DNA of 64,000 nt from Eutrophobius brisbanensis. GTDB taxonomy: Bacteria > Pseudomonadota > Gammaproteobacteria > Eutrophobiales > Eutrophobiaceae. Both the position numbers and the translations under genes were made by a program. Of this stretch, positions 9,264 to 18,975 are shown in pieces. The notes below the pieces were generated by a model. It did not search any database. It saw only the letters and a program-made list of their open reading frames with translations, and was not told the DNA's origin. Within the stretch, counting starts at the first letter, position 1. Each line of letters begins with the position of its first letter. The DNA is taken from NCBI GenBank assembly GCA_038131795.1, contig JAYPQE010000003.1:1860001-1924000 (forward strand), in the 5' to 3' direction.

Positions 9264-9298
9264 GTTCCTTATCTATTATTCGAATTTCCCATCCTGAT

Positions 9299-10039
9299 TT
9301 AATCCTGGTGGTGTGCTTCTCCAGCTTCCAGAAATACCCATAATTTAAATTGTCCAAGATTCTGCACCACGGAACGTCTGACATGTTTACCTTTCCATTG
9401 TTTCAGGTCTACCGGGCCATTGGCCACTTTACCATGAGAGTAAACAGCATAGGCTATATCACCTATACCAAGATATACCGTTTCTCCGCCATCGGGATTC
9501 ATTTTCACCTCAACATTGACAACTTCTCCAACTGGACCCATTTCCATATCCAGACTGGACAATAAAGTATCTCCGTCACGCTCTGTCATCAAATTTTCAA
9601 CAATAAACCCGGCTGCCTGTGCACGGGTTGGCATGGTCTTTGGGTTATCCAGCTGTAACACACCATTGAATAATACCTGGTTGATAGTTTCATAAGTGGC
9701 ATTACCATTGAGATGATCGATCACATTATTTTCCACAGCGGCCAGTGCCAATGCCTTTATATCAGTTGCCTGACCGGGTTCCGATACAATCAGTTTATGT
9801 GCCAGGGCGCCCCAGGCACCAAGTTCAATACGTGATATGGGGGAATCCGGATTAAAGTTTTCAGTCTCAGGGACTATCCCTATCCCCACCAGTAATATGA
9901 CATCAAACCGGGCATCGGAACCTTTTATATCAGGGAATAAAGTTGCTTCGTTGGTGGTATGCGCCGATACCTGATTGCCCATTAAAATGAAAAAAATGAA
10001 TAAAACGATAAATAGATTCTGATTGTTAAGCCCTGGCAT
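9299..10039 (-). CDS. SLH-like exported protein (paralog 1)
   Basis: The 246-residue product has a signal peptide (about 1-26). It then has the same order of segments as its downstream neighbour: DIKGSDARFDVILLVGIGIV, FNPDSPISRIELGAWGALA, NQVLFNGVLQ, MGPVGEVVNVEVKMNPDG, WKGKHVRRSVVQNLGQFKLW. It ends without a membrane anchor. The two genes are therefore a tandem duplication with divergence, one soluble periplasmic (or surface) form and one anchored form. Its start overlaps the HEAT-gene stop by one base (TGATG). No catalytic motif is visible, so the binding function is an inference. Confidence 0.75.
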   Translation of the reverse strand: MPGLNNQNLFIVLFIFFILMGNQVSAHTTNEATLFPDIKGSDARFDVILLVGIGIVPETENFNPDSPISRIELGAWGALAHKLIVSEPGQATDIKALALAAVENNVIDHLNGNATYETINQVLFNGVLQLDNPKTMPTRAQAAGFIVENLMTERDGDTLLSSLDMEMGPVGEVVNVEVKMNPDGGETVYLGIGDIAYAVYSHGKVANGPVDLKQWKGKHVRRSVVQNLGQFKLWVFLEAGEAHHQD

Positions 10040-11595
10040 CAGCCTTGCCCTCCAGCCTGGTTTAATTTGGCGATGGTCTCTCCAGCGGCCTGACTCACCG
10101 CTGCATCATCGTCATTGACCAGTTTTTGTATTTCATCTGTTGCTGACATTGAAAGGCTCCCCAGGTTTCCCAGGGCGATAACCGCTGCCTTGCGCACCGG
10201 GGCCTGTTCATCTGAAAGCACCGATACCAGTGCAGCAACAACATCTTGATTGCCCTTCAGATGCTGACCTAATGCCAGGGCCGCAACACCCCGTACCTGC
10301 CATTCATCATCTCCCAATGCCTGCATTAATGGTCCCAATGCCGCCTCATTATTTGGCCCAACCACACCCAGTGCACGCACCGCGGCCCAGCGTACCGTCC
10401 ACCCTGTGACCAATAATATTTGTTCGGCCGCTTCTCCGGCGGCATCAATCACCTCGCAAAAACCGGCATTGACAGCCGTTGCAGCAACACCCAATGCGCC
10501 TACCGCTTCCTGGGCATCAGAGCCCATTTGTTCCAGGGCAAAGGCCGCTGCCTCACATACCCTTGAGTCACCATCTTTGAGAGCACTCGCCAGGGCCTCA
10601 ATACTTTGCCGGGTGATCTCCTGGTTGTCTGTTCCCAACGCACCCAGGGCACGGGCCGCTGACCACCTTACTACCCAATCTGCATCATCTAATGCGGCCG
10701 TCAATGACGCTATGGTCTGATCACTAATGTCTGAATTCCCCAGGTCCTCACCAATGGCCCACAATGCCCTGGCTGTAGACCACTGTACCTGCATGACAGT
10801 ATCAGAAAGGGCCATTGATAATGCCGGGATGGCATCGATAGCATCGGCGCCCATGGCACCCAATGCCCGGGCAGCCCCCCAGCGCACGGGAATAGAGGCG
10901 TCCTGTAACCCGTCAATTAATGTTGGCACAGCTGGCTTCCCAATTCTGGAAAGGGATTCGACAACCTGCTCGATTACCCGCCAGTCAGGATCACGCAACT
11001 GTGATGCCAGTGTTAGCACTGCAGGCTCTGCGTCTGCACCAAGTTTTCCCAGTGCATGGACTGCGGCAGCGCGCATTTCCCAGTCCTGATCCCCAAGCGC
11101 CTGTATGAAATCCGGTATCGCAACTGTACTGTGAGGCGCCATCCCCGATAATGCCAGTAACGCCGCCTTGCGCGTATCCGGCGACTGTGAAGATAATTTT
11201 CTCCTGATAATATCCACCGAGTCTGCAGCCGTTTGCCGATGTACCCCCAGCCCCAATGCCGCCCGCCTGCGAACAACCCAGTCTGTATCGTCAAGAGCGC
11301 TGATCAACCCGGCAATGGCCTCATCTGACCCCTCACCCACTCCTTCCAGGGCCCGTATTGTTGCCCTTCTTACTTCCTTGTCGGTATCAGACAATAACTG
11401 GATTAGTTTGGGAATTGCCTTACTGCCTTCACTGCCTGTTGTTGCCAGGCTTTCTGCAGCATCACGCCTTGCTGTCCACAACGGATGATCCAGGGCTACT
11501 ATCAGCCTGTCTACATCAATTTCTGCATATACTGGCTGCAGAGACAACGTCAGTAACGTGATGAAACAGCTTATTATTAAATTTATCCTGGACAT
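10039..11595 (-). CDS. exported HEAT-repeat protein
   Basis: The 518-residue protein starts with a signal peptide. Almost all the rest is HEAT (PBS-lyase type) repeats of about 31-40 residues, recognisable by the recurring DxDWxVRxxAAxALGxLG pattern; roughly a dozen units are visible. It is an exported alpha-solenoid scaffold, not a phycobilin lyase, since there are no phycobiliprotein genes here. An alternative GTG start lies five codons upstream, and neither start has a strong ribosome binding site. It sits between the His-rich gene and the SLH-like pair and is translationally linked to the latter. Confidence 0.87.
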   Translation of the reverse strand: MSRINLIISCFITLLTLSLQPVYAEIDVDRLIVALDHPLWTARRDAAESLATTGSEGSKAIPKLIQLLSDTDKEVRRATIRALEGVGEGSDEAIAGLISALDDTDWVVRRRAALGLGVHRQTAADSVDIIRRKLSSQSPDTRKAALLALSGMAPHSTVAIPDFIQALGDQDWEMRAAAVHALGKLGADAEPAVLTLASQLRDPDWRVIEQVVESLSRIGKPAVPTLIDGLQDASIPVRWGAARALGAMGADAIDAIPALSMALSDTVMQVQWSTARALWAIGEDLGNSDISDQTIASLTAALDDADWVVRWSAARALGALGTDNQEITRQSIEALASALKDGDSRVCEAAAFALEQMGSDAQEAVGALGVAATAVNAGFCEVIDAAGEAAEQILLVTGWTVRWAAVRALGVVGPNNEAALGPLMQALGDDEWQVRGVAALALGQHLKGNQDVVAALVSVLSDEQAPVRKAAVIALGNLGSLSMSATDEIQKLVNDDDAAVSQAAGETIAKLNQAGGQG

Positions 11596-11659
11596 ATTGG
11601 TAAAAAACACTATTCGTTCATACAGATTATATCAACTGATCGGCCCCAAAAATATCGGA

Positions 11660-12547
11660 TTATGGTTTCTTAAATGTCTCCGGTCCCACATCACCTATGA
11701 ACCTGATTTGTGAAAAAAATGACTCATAATGAATATTACCTTCTGGATTCAGTAATACCCGTATATGGTCACGGACTATCCCGCTAACCATTTTATTATT
11801 TTTATATAACAGGGTTTCATACGTCCCGTCACCATGGTGAGAGAAATAGACCTTCTTCAATTCTCCATTTTGAGCAAAGTGAAATAAATATTCTTCGCCG
11901 CCATGGTGATGACCGCCACCATGACCACCTTCAGCCTGATGTTCTGAACCGGAGTCATGTTCAGCTTCTGAAGCATGCTGTGACGCATCACTACCAGAAT
12001 GTTCATCATGCCCACCAGTTTCTTCAGCAAAATACCTGCCCGCCAGGCCGGTATCATAAGTTATCTTCAGCACCTCTGTACTGGCACCATACAAACTGTC
12101 AGTCCCTTCATAGGTTAACTCACCGAGTTCTCTTTCAAGTATGAACGGTAATGAAAACCTGAAATAGGCATTTGAAATCTGTCTTCTTGCCTCACTTACA
12201 TCATCATCTGTTCCAGGTTTACCATCCACCAGTGCCCAGAATCCTGACCCGTCCCATCCATAAACAAATTCAATTCCCTGGCTGGTCAATTCCATTCGAT
12301 ACCCACTGCCATCGGTATTCATGGTGTGTGTTACATCGACGATAATTACTCCACCCTCCTCATATCGTTTCTGAAATTCATGGACAAAGAGAGCACCTTT
12401 GTCATGCCAGGTATCGACACCACCTGCATAGCCAATAGCATTGTTTAAAACACTTGAAGTCTGACCTGTGTCTTGTGCAGACACTATAGAAACAGGGGAC
12501 AGTAATATAAAATAAAAAACCACATGTTTGCTTAGCATATTTTTCAT
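11660..12547 (-). CDS. exported His-rich protein of unknown function
   Basis: I start this 295-residue protein at the ATG preceded by GAGGAT, because it opens a clean signal peptide (about 1-24); the frame is open further upstream but overlaps the preceding gene. The mature part resembles periplasmic proteins that track a substrate through beta strands (MNTDGSGYRMELTSQGIEFV). It carries a His/Asp/Glu/Gly-rich stretch at about 180-216 (GHGGGHHHGG), likely to bind divalent metal such as copper, zinc or nickel. The family is not recognised. It lies 34 nt after the heme lipoprotein gene and 64 nt before the HEAT gene. Confidence 0.75.
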   Translation of the reverse strand: MKNMLSKHVVFYFILLSPVSIVSAQDTGQTSSVLNNAIGYAGGVDTWHDKGALFVHEFQKRYEEGGVIIVDVTHTMNTDGSGYRMELTSQGIEFVYGWDGSGFWALVDGKPGTDDDVSEARRQISNAYFRFSLPFILERELGELTYEGTDSLYGASTEVLKITYDTGLAGRYFAEETGGHDEHSGSDASQHASEAEHDSGSEHQAEGGHGGGHHHGGEEYLFHFAQNGELKKVYFSHHGDGTYETLLYKNNKMVSGIVRDHIRVLLNPEGNIHYESFFSQIRFIGDVGPETFKKP

Positions 12548-12581
12548 AAACAATATCCTCACGTTTTTTATACTGCCTGAT

Positions 12582-14744
12582 TTATTTTGCCAGCGGATCC
12601 GGCCGCATCTGAAAATGTACCACCAGGGGTTTGGACCCCTTACCCCCTTCATAATGGAATGGTGTCCGGTCACCACTGGGCACCCATAGACCCCGGCCCT
12701 TCCAGCCAATGTCCGCATCATCTATGCGGCCCTCGAATCCCTTGGTATAAAACCCCAGAGGATAAGGTACTCTAAGCGTCATAAAACGCCCCTCATGAAA
12801 CACATGAATACCATCATGTAGATTACCCGTCACCATGGGAACATTCTCACCCAGACCAAATGCCCCCCGTTGATCCACCCAGGTGTAATAACTGGACTCA
12901 ACACTACGGTCTTCAAGGCCAACAAAACCAGGTCCCGGCAGGTCATGAAAGGTCCAGCCCTCAGGACAATGGTTTCCTGTTGCTTCAGGACCATTCAAGG
13001 GGCCCTGACATTTACTGCGGTCAAACTGCCCTAAATGGCCACTGCCCATGGATAGCCACACCACACCATTACGATCAATATCTGCACCCCGATTGGCAAA
13101 CCCGGGCATAGGTGGACGGTACACCTCACTCAAACCCGTGGCAGGATCAAACCGCACGATACCACCCTGCCAGTCGCTGCCCACACTGGAATACCAGACT
13201 GAACCATCGGCAGGGTTGGGCATGACAGCATAGGTATCACCAATGATTCGTTTATCTTTTGCAGGGTCCACCGGCTCATCGGGCTCAACCCATTCATCCA
13301 CCACACCATTACCATTAATATCCAGGATAAATGGAGACCAGCCCACTGCTGCCTGTAAATCTCCTGTCTCTAAAAAGACCCTGGTCTTTATCCAACCGGC
13401 AACGTGATCATCGCCACTGGTCCATAAGGTATTATCGGGGTCTTCAGAAAACTGCAGATGATGGGTATCGTAACAGGTATCAACAAAGGTATATTCCTTT
13501 GTTTCAGGGATATAGAAAGACAATTGTCTACGTGCCGTTGCCGTGGGAAATAACTGCGCTGAAGCATGACTGGATCCCTCCTTGCAGAAATCCGGGTTGT
13601 CCCGGTCTCTAATCCTCGCCGTGTACCAGACCCGACCGTCCTGATCCAGCATGGGGTTATGGGCATTGGCCCTGCTGTCCCACAGCACTTCCTCGCCCCA
13701 GAATTGTGATGGTGCATCCACGGGATCCTCTGCAGCCGATGGGGTATCTTCATCTCTTACCGGTGCAGTAAAGGTGCTGGCCGTATTATTCACCGGATCC
13801 AGAATGGGAAACTCATCCGTACTGAACTCCGGGGCACCAAATATAAGACCATAACCATTGACAGTGGGATTGCGTCTATCTGTACCTGACAGGTCATGCA
13901 GATACGCCCTGGGATCCGACCAGTCCCTGACCGTCAACACCACATTGCGTTCCAGTCCCTGAGGACGATCAGGGGACGAATGCGGCAGTTCACCTGCAGC
14001 TATGCGGTCAGTCCAGTCAGCCAGGTATTTAAATGCGACCCCCAGCCTGGCCGCCCTGGCCACCATGGAGGCCCCGGCCTGACCGGAGGAAATACGTCTC
14101 GCCCATGCCTCCTCGGATGATTCAATTTCTGCATGGTCTTCAGGAATCACTCTGGTTGTTGCGTTCCCAAGCTGATGACAGACAATACAGGCCCGATTTT
14201 TCATATGCGCCAGGTACTCATTTAACCCGCCATCCAGATGAGATACTTCATCTTCACTGGGGATCTTCATCATGGAATACCAGTAAGCTGCTGGATAAAT
14301 CTCAGCGGCGTCAGTGGCATCAGACACTGCTGCGACGGTAATGTTAAGGGTATTGCCAGGCGTGGCCTGGGTCTTTGCCGAATCAACCAGGCCGTATCCT
14401 CTCACCCATACCTGGTAGTTTGCATCTGGCAAGTCCGGAATAAGAAACTGACCTTCAGCGTCGGTAACAACAATCTTTGCATAGCGGGTATCAAAGTCAT
14501 CGGTCTCGGCAATGACCCAGACACCGGCCTCGATACCGCTGCCACTGGACACCACACCTGCAATATCGTCATCATCAACAGGTATGGAGGGTGCCTGTAC
14601 TACAGTCTGTTCAACATTGTCGGTAGCCGTATTGACCGGGTTACTCACTTCTGTTTGAGAATCTTGCGAACCTCCATTGCATGCAGTGATGATCAGGTAA
14701 GTGGAAATGACTACAAGCTTGAATATTCTCCAGGAATAAAACAT
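12582..14744 (-). CDS. mono-heme c lipoprotein with carboxypeptidase-regulatory-like and beta-propeller domains
   Basis: The 720-residue lipoprotein has a lipobox (LIITAC, Cys22) and a carboxypeptidase-D regulatory-like beta-sandwich at about 60-140. A single c-type heme motif CIVCH (186-190) follows. The long C-terminal region has repeats typical of virginiamycin-lyase-like (Vgb/NHL) propellers (DQDGRVWYTARIRD, PADGSVWYSSVGSD, DRNGVVWLSMGSG). Proteins of this layout occur in environmental bacteria but have no assigned activity that I know of. Heme placement suggests electron transfer or a redox dehydrogenase-like role. It is the first gene of the eight-gene operon that ends with the coiled-coil protein. 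Confidence 0.82.
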   Translation of the reverse strand: MFYSWRIFKLVVISTYLIITACNGGSQDSQTEVSNPVNTATDNVEQTVVQAPSIPVDDDDIAGVVSSGSGIEAGVWVIAETDDFDTRYAKIVVTDAEGQFLIPDLPDANYQVWVRGYGLVDSAKTQATPGNTLNITVAAVSDATDAAEIYPAAYWYSMMKIPSEDEVSHLDGGLNEYLAHMKNRACIVCHQLGNATTRVIPEDHAEIESSEEAWARRISSGQAGASMVARAARLGVAFKYLADWTDRIAAGELPHSSPDRPQGLERNVVLTVRDWSDPRAYLHDLSGTDRRNPTVNGYGLIFGAPEFSTDEFPILDPVNNTASTFTAPVRDEDTPSAAEDPVDAPSQFWGEEVLWDSRANAHNPMLDQDGRVWYTARIRDRDNPDFCKEGSSHASAQLFPTATARRQLSFYIPETKEYTFVDTCYDTHHLQFSEDPDNTLWTSGDDHVAGWIKTRVFLETGDLQAAVGWSPFILDINGNGVVDEWVEPDEPVDPAKDKRIIGDTYAVMPNPADGSVWYSSVGSDWQGGIVRFDPATGLSEVYRPPMPGFANRGADIDRNGVVWLSMGSGHLGQFDRSKCQGPLNGPEATGNHCPEGWTFHDLPGPGFVGLEDRSVESSYYTWVDQRGAFGLGENVPMVTGNLHDGIHVFHEGRFMTLRVPYPLGFYTKGFEGRIDDADIGWKGRGLWVPSGDRTPFHYEGGKGSKPLVVHFQMRPDPLAK

Positions 14745-14974
14745 GATTTGTTCCCCCGCCTCTTATTATAAGTATCACCGGCAGTCACTTGCCGATTGTC
14801 CGAGAATGTCCATTTGAGCTTATCAAATTCTCAATGGATAATTATGCAACAACATTGATATTTCCGGGAGTAATTTTAACCATTTATATGGGTTTTTATA
14901 GAAAAAAAGGCCAATTCCAAGCGAATAGCAAGAACCGGGTGGGGCTAACTCAGGCTATGTGTTAGCGTCTTACC
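14745..14974. promoter_or_regulatory. divergent intergenic region with inverted repeat before the methyltransferase gene
   Basis: This gap must contain the promoters of both the large minus-strand operon and the plus-strand Ada-like gene. An inverted repeat GCTAAC-N11-GTTAGC (14944-14966) ends 8 bases before the start codon at 14975, where a regulator bound to it could block translation or transcription. I see no convincing -35/-10 pair, and the repeat is short enough to be chance. Confidence 0.35.
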
Positions 14975-15805
14975 ATGAGTGACTATAGAAAAATGGCCAG
15001 GGTTATCCAATACCTGATTGAAAATCGCCATAACCAGCCATCACTTGATCAGCTCTCCCGGGTAGTCGGACTTAGCCCATATCATTTTCAGCGCAAATTC
15101 AAGACCTGGGTCGGCGTCTCACCCAAGGCCTTTTTACAGCATCTTACTTACATGGATGCCAGGACCAATTTGATGACGGGCGATGAGATGACCACGGCAG
15201 CACTGAAGTCGGGGCTTTCCGGTCCTGGAAGACTGTATGACCTTTGCATCAAACTCGAGGCAGCAAGTCCGGGAGAAATTAAAAGGCTTGGGGATGGTCT
15301 GGAGATTAAATATGGAATCGGCCCCTCACCCTTCGGCCGTTGCCTGATTGGAATATCACCACGTGGCATTTGTTACCTGGCCTTTATTCATGCGCTTGGT
15401 GAGAAACAGGGGCTTAATGATTTAATCCGGGCCTGGCCTATGGCCAGGCATACCCGGGCACCTGACCTTGCCCTGGAGACACTGGAAAAGATCTTTTCGA
15501 TTAAAAAAGCAAATTCATACAAATTAAGTGCTTTTGTTAGCGGGTCTGAATTTCAACTCAAGGTGTGGCGGGCGTTATTAAACATCCCGTTTGGGAAAGT
15601 GGTCAGCTATGGCGATGTTGCAAATTCATTAGGCATGCCAGGTGCAGCGCGGGCCGTTGGCTCAGCGATTGCGCAAAACCAGCTCGCCTATCTGATCCCC
15701 TGTCACCGCATAATAAGAACTAATGGTGTGACCGGTGAATATCGTTGGGGCAAAGAATTAAAACAAAATATGATCGCCGTCGAGTCCGTTATCAGGTCGA
15801 CCTGA
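14975..15805 (+). CDS. AraC-type HTH / methylated-DNA-cysteine methyltransferase fusion (Ada-like)
   Basis: The 276-residue protein has an N-terminal AraC-family HTH (about 1-85, SLDQLSRVVGLSPYHFQRKF) and a C-terminal O6-alkylguanine transferase domain. The transferase has the helix segment FGKVVSYGDVA, the active site IPCHRII with acceptor cysteine, and a downstream GxxGxYRWG loop. It transfers alkyl groups from O6-guanine to its own cysteine and can regulate transcription. The zinc-binding Cys domain of classical Ada is absent, as in many Ada-like proteins, so phosphotriester sensing is not expected. It converges with the RND gene, leaving only 7 nt between stop codons. Confidence 0.92.
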   Translation: MSDYRKMARVIQYLIENRHNQPSLDQLSRVVGLSPYHFQRKFKTWVGVSPKAFLQHLTYMDARTNLMTGDEMTTAALKSGLSGPGRLYDLCIKLEAASPGEIKRLGDGLEIKYGIGPSPFGRCLIGISPRGICYLAFIHALGEKQGLNDLIRAWPMARHTRAPDLALETLEKIFSIKKANSYKLSAFVSGSEFQLKVWRALLNIPFGKVVSYGDVANSLGMPGAARAVGSAIAQNQLAYLIPCHRIIRTNGVTGEYRWGKELKQNMIAVESVIRST

Positions 15806-15812
15806 CTACCAA

Positions 15813-18800
15813 TCAGGATACTGCCGGCAACAGTTCATCAGAACTTTCGCTTACTTGTGCGCCGTGTTCACGGGCAATCAACATATACAGTGATGGCACT
15901 ACAAACAGGGTAAACACCGTGCCGACGGCCATTCCACCTACCAGCACCAGGCCAATGGAGTTCCTCGCTGCCGCTCCGGGACCTTCTACCAGGGTCAATG
16001 GAAAATGACCGGCAATCGTCGCCATTGAGGTCATTAATACAGGACGAAACCGGGTGGCGGAGGCCTGCTTGATTGCCTCAAGCTTTGCGTGTCCTGCCTC
16101 CTGCAGATTGTTGGCAAATTCAACAATGAGGATTCCATTCTTGGCAATCAATCCCACCAGTGTTACCAGCCCCACCTGGGCATAGATATTCATGGTGGTG
16201 GTCCAGCCGTCCGTCCAGTAGGGCATATCCGGATTGGGGAGTTTAAGCACGGTAAAGATCAAGGCACCGAACATGGCCAGTGGGACTGATCCCAGCAAAA
16301 TGACGAACGGTTCACGGAATGAATTGAACTGTACCGCCAATACCAGAAAGATCATTAGCACCGCCAGACCTAATGCCGGTAAAAATTTACCACCTTCGGT
16401 TCGCAATTGTCTGGACTCACCCGTGTAGTCGATATTGTAACCCGCAGGCAGGATTTCAGCTGCCGCCTCTTCCAGCACCTTTAATCCTGCATCCAGTTGG
16501 GCGGTCATACCTGATAATTTAATGGAATTGAGTTGTTGAAACCGGTTCAAGGTCCTCGGTACCGTTTTATTTTCAATGGTGGCAAAGGTACTCAAGGGCA
16601 CCAACTGGTTTTGCGGTCCACTAACGTAAATATCACCTAGCTGTTCCGGATTCAGACGCTGGCTACGGGCAATCTGGGGAATGACCTTGTAGGCACGCCC
16701 ATCGATATTAAACCGGTTGACATAATTGCCGCCCAGGGACGAGCTGAGGTCCGCACCTACCTGGGCGTTACTCAATCCAAGGGCCGCCACTTTATCATGA
16801 TCAATAATTATCTCTGATTCTGGCTGGTCAATTTTTAGATCGATCTCTGGTGGAAAATAGAAAATACCGCTTTCCATGGCCTTGACCTGGAGCTGTTCCG
16901 CATAGGTCAACATGTCTTTCGGATCATCTGTTGAGGTAATTACAAATTCAATGGGGAAGTTACTGCCGCCTGGCAGGGCCGGTGGCATACCTACAAATAC
17001 TTGCAAACCGGGTATTGCCGCCATCTGTGACTGTACATCAAGATTGATTTCACGCATGGAATGATCCCGTTCATTCCAGGGTTTGACCATCATACCAATA
17101 AAGCCGCCCACACCCTGGGCCGCAGAAAAGGGTTCTGAAGGAGAAAATAAGATCTGGAAAGTCACTTCCTGATCCGGATGTTGCATAAATACCTGTTCAA
17201 CGGCACGACTATAATGACTTTTCTGGTCCGCTGTAGCATTTGCAGCACTATTGATAATCCCAAACATGAAACCCTGATCTTCCGACGGGGCAAGTTCGCT
17301 GGCAGAAAACATATACATGGGTACAACCATGGCGCTCAATACAGCCCAGACGACATAGACCGCCGGTCTTGCCTTCAAGGTCCAGGACAGGCCTGTCCCA
17401 TAGGCATCACGAAGTTTCTCAAATTTTGTATTGACCCAATATGAAAATCCCTTTTTATTGTCCGATATTCTTAACAGCTTGGCAGACATCATGGGTGACA
17501 GGGTCAGGGCCACAAACCCTGAGATAATCACCGCACCGGCCAGGGTCAGGGCAAACTCCCTGAACAAGGCCCCGGTCAATCCGCCCTGCAAACCGATGGG
17601 GGTATAAACAGCGGCCAGGGTAATGGTCATTGCAATCACCGGCCCAATCAATTCCCGCGCGCCTAACAAGGCCGCCTGAATTCCTGACTTGCCCTCACGC
17701 ATATGCCGATCGACATTTTCTGTGACCACGATGGCATCATCCACCACCAGTCCCACTGATAGCACAATTGCCAGCAGCGTTAACAGATTCAGGGTAAACC
17801 CGAATGTCTGCATCAAAAATACACCACCTATCAGCGATACTGGAATGGCAATTACCGGAACGACAACTGACCGCATGCTTCCGAGAAAGACAAAGATAAC
17901 CAGGATGACGATCAATAAGGTATCAATCAGGGTACCGACAACTTCATGTATGGCATTGTCTATATACTCAGAGGCATCATAACCGATGGAAGCATCCATA
18001 CCTTGCGGCAGGTCCTGCTGCATATCTTCCAGTTCCAAACGTACTCGCTGAATGACATCAATTGTGTTTGCATTGGGCAGCGGGAATATCCCCATAAACA
18101 CAGCAGTTGTGCCGTTGAACCTGACCTCGGTATCGTAGTCTTCTGCACCCAATTCAACATCACCTATATCTTTCAAACGGATTATTGAGCCTCGATCTTC
18201 GCGAATAACCAATTCTTTAAATTGTTCAACTGTATGCAGATCAGTATTGGCTGTCAGATTAACGCTAACAAATGCCCCCTTGGTGCTTCCCACGGCGGCA
18301 AGATAATTATTTGCTGCAAGTGCTGTCCTCACCTGGGCAGGGCTAACCCCTAACGCGGCCATCTCCCTGGGTTTCAACCAGACCCGCATAGCAAAAGTTC
18401 TTGCACCGTAAATGTCACTACGCTGCACCCCGGTTACCGCCGACAACCGCGGCTGAACCGACCTCACCAGGTAATCGGTGATCTCACTTTGCGATAGAGA
18501 TTCAGATGAAAAGCTCAGATAGGCTGCGGCAATCTGGGAATCAGCGGATTCAACACTGATGGAGGGCACCTCCGATTCCGCCGGCAATTCGTTACGTACC
18601 TGGTTCACCTTGGCAGTGATGTCTGTTAATGCCTTGGTAGGATCATAATTCAGTTTTAACCGGGCAGTGACCAGCGACAGGCCTGACAGGCTTTTTGATT
18701 CAATATAATCAACACCGTCCACCGAAGCGATGGCACGTTCTATGGAAGTGGTAATAAATCCACGGACCACATCAGCACTGGCACCAACATAGACTGTGGC

Positions 18801-18944
18801 AACAGTCACAGATGCATTTTCACTTTGTGGGTACTGACGAACACTCAGAGAATTCCAGGCCTGTAGCCCTGCAATAATAATTACCAGGTTGACAACGATG
18901 GCCAATACCGGGCGCTTTACAAATATATCGGTAAACGGTTTCAT
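15813..18944 (-). CDS. RND efflux transporter permease (HAE1 family)
   Basis: At 1043 residues this is full length for an inner-membrane RND pump: one N-terminal helix (VKRPVLAIVVNLVIIIAG), a porter domain, a helix bundle, a second porter half and a final helix bundle. The proton-relay Asp pair in helix 4 is visible (GLVVDDAIVVTEN). It exports drugs or other amphiphiles with the adaptor encoded 31 nt upstream. No outer-membrane channel gene is present here, so a TolC encoded elsewhere is presumably used. The substrate is unknown. The TetR gene upstream is the obvious regulator. Confidence 0.95.
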   Translation of the reverse strand: MKPFTDIFVKRPVLAIVVNLVIIIAGLQAWNSLSVRQYPQSENASVTVATVYVGASADVVRGFITTSIERAIASVDGVDYIESKSLSGLSLVTARLKLNYDPTKALTDITAKVNQVRNELPAESEVPSISVESADSQIAAAYLSFSSESLSQSEITDYLVRSVQPRLSAVTGVQRSDIYGARTFAMRVWLKPREMAALGVSPAQVRTALAANNYLAAVGSTKGAFVSVNLTANTDLHTVEQFKELVIREDRGSIIRLKDIGDVELGAEDYDTEVRFNGTTAVFMGIFPLPNANTIDVIQRVRLELEDMQQDLPQGMDASIGYDASEYIDNAIHEVVGTLIDTLLIVILVIFVFLGSMRSVVVPVIAIPVSLIGGVFLMQTFGFTLNLLTLLAIVLSVGLVVDDAIVVTENVDRHMREGKSGIQAALLGARELIGPVIAMTITLAAVYTPIGLQGGLTGALFREFALTLAGAVIISGFVALTLSPMMSAKLLRISDNKKGFSYWVNTKFEKLRDAYGTGLSWTLKARPAVYVVWAVLSAMVVPMYMFSASELAPSEDQGFMFGIINSAANATADQKSHYSRAVEQVFMQHPDQEVTFQILFSPSEPFSAAQGVGGFIGMMVKPWNERDHSMREINLDVQSQMAAIPGLQVFVGMPPALPGGSNFPIEFVITSTDDPKDMLTYAEQLQVKAMESGIFYFPPEIDLKIDQPESEIIIDHDKVAALGLSNAQVGADLSSSLGGNYVNRFNIDGRAYKVIPQIARSQRLNPEQLGDIYVSGPQNQLVPLSTFATIENKTVPRTLNRFQQLNSIKLSGMTAQLDAGLKVLEEAAAEILPAGYNIDYTGESRQLRTEGGKFLPALGLAVLMIFLVLAVQFNSFREPFVILLGSVPLAMFGALIFTVLKLPNPDMPYWTDGWTTTMNIYAQVGLVTLVGLIAKNGILIVEFANNLQEAGHAKLEAIKQASATRFRPVLMTSMATIAGHFPLTLVEGPGAAARNSIGLVLVGGMAVGTVFTLFVVPSLYMLIAREHGAQVSESSDELLPAVS

Positions 18945-18975
18945 GGGGTGTAGTCTGATTCCAGCACTAGATGGA

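Noticed and set aside
10039..11595. Phycobilin lyase or clathrin-adaptor role for the HEAT protein
   Set aside because: PBS-lyase-type HEAT repeats are generic scaffolds; there are no phycobiliprotein genes, and the protein is exported.
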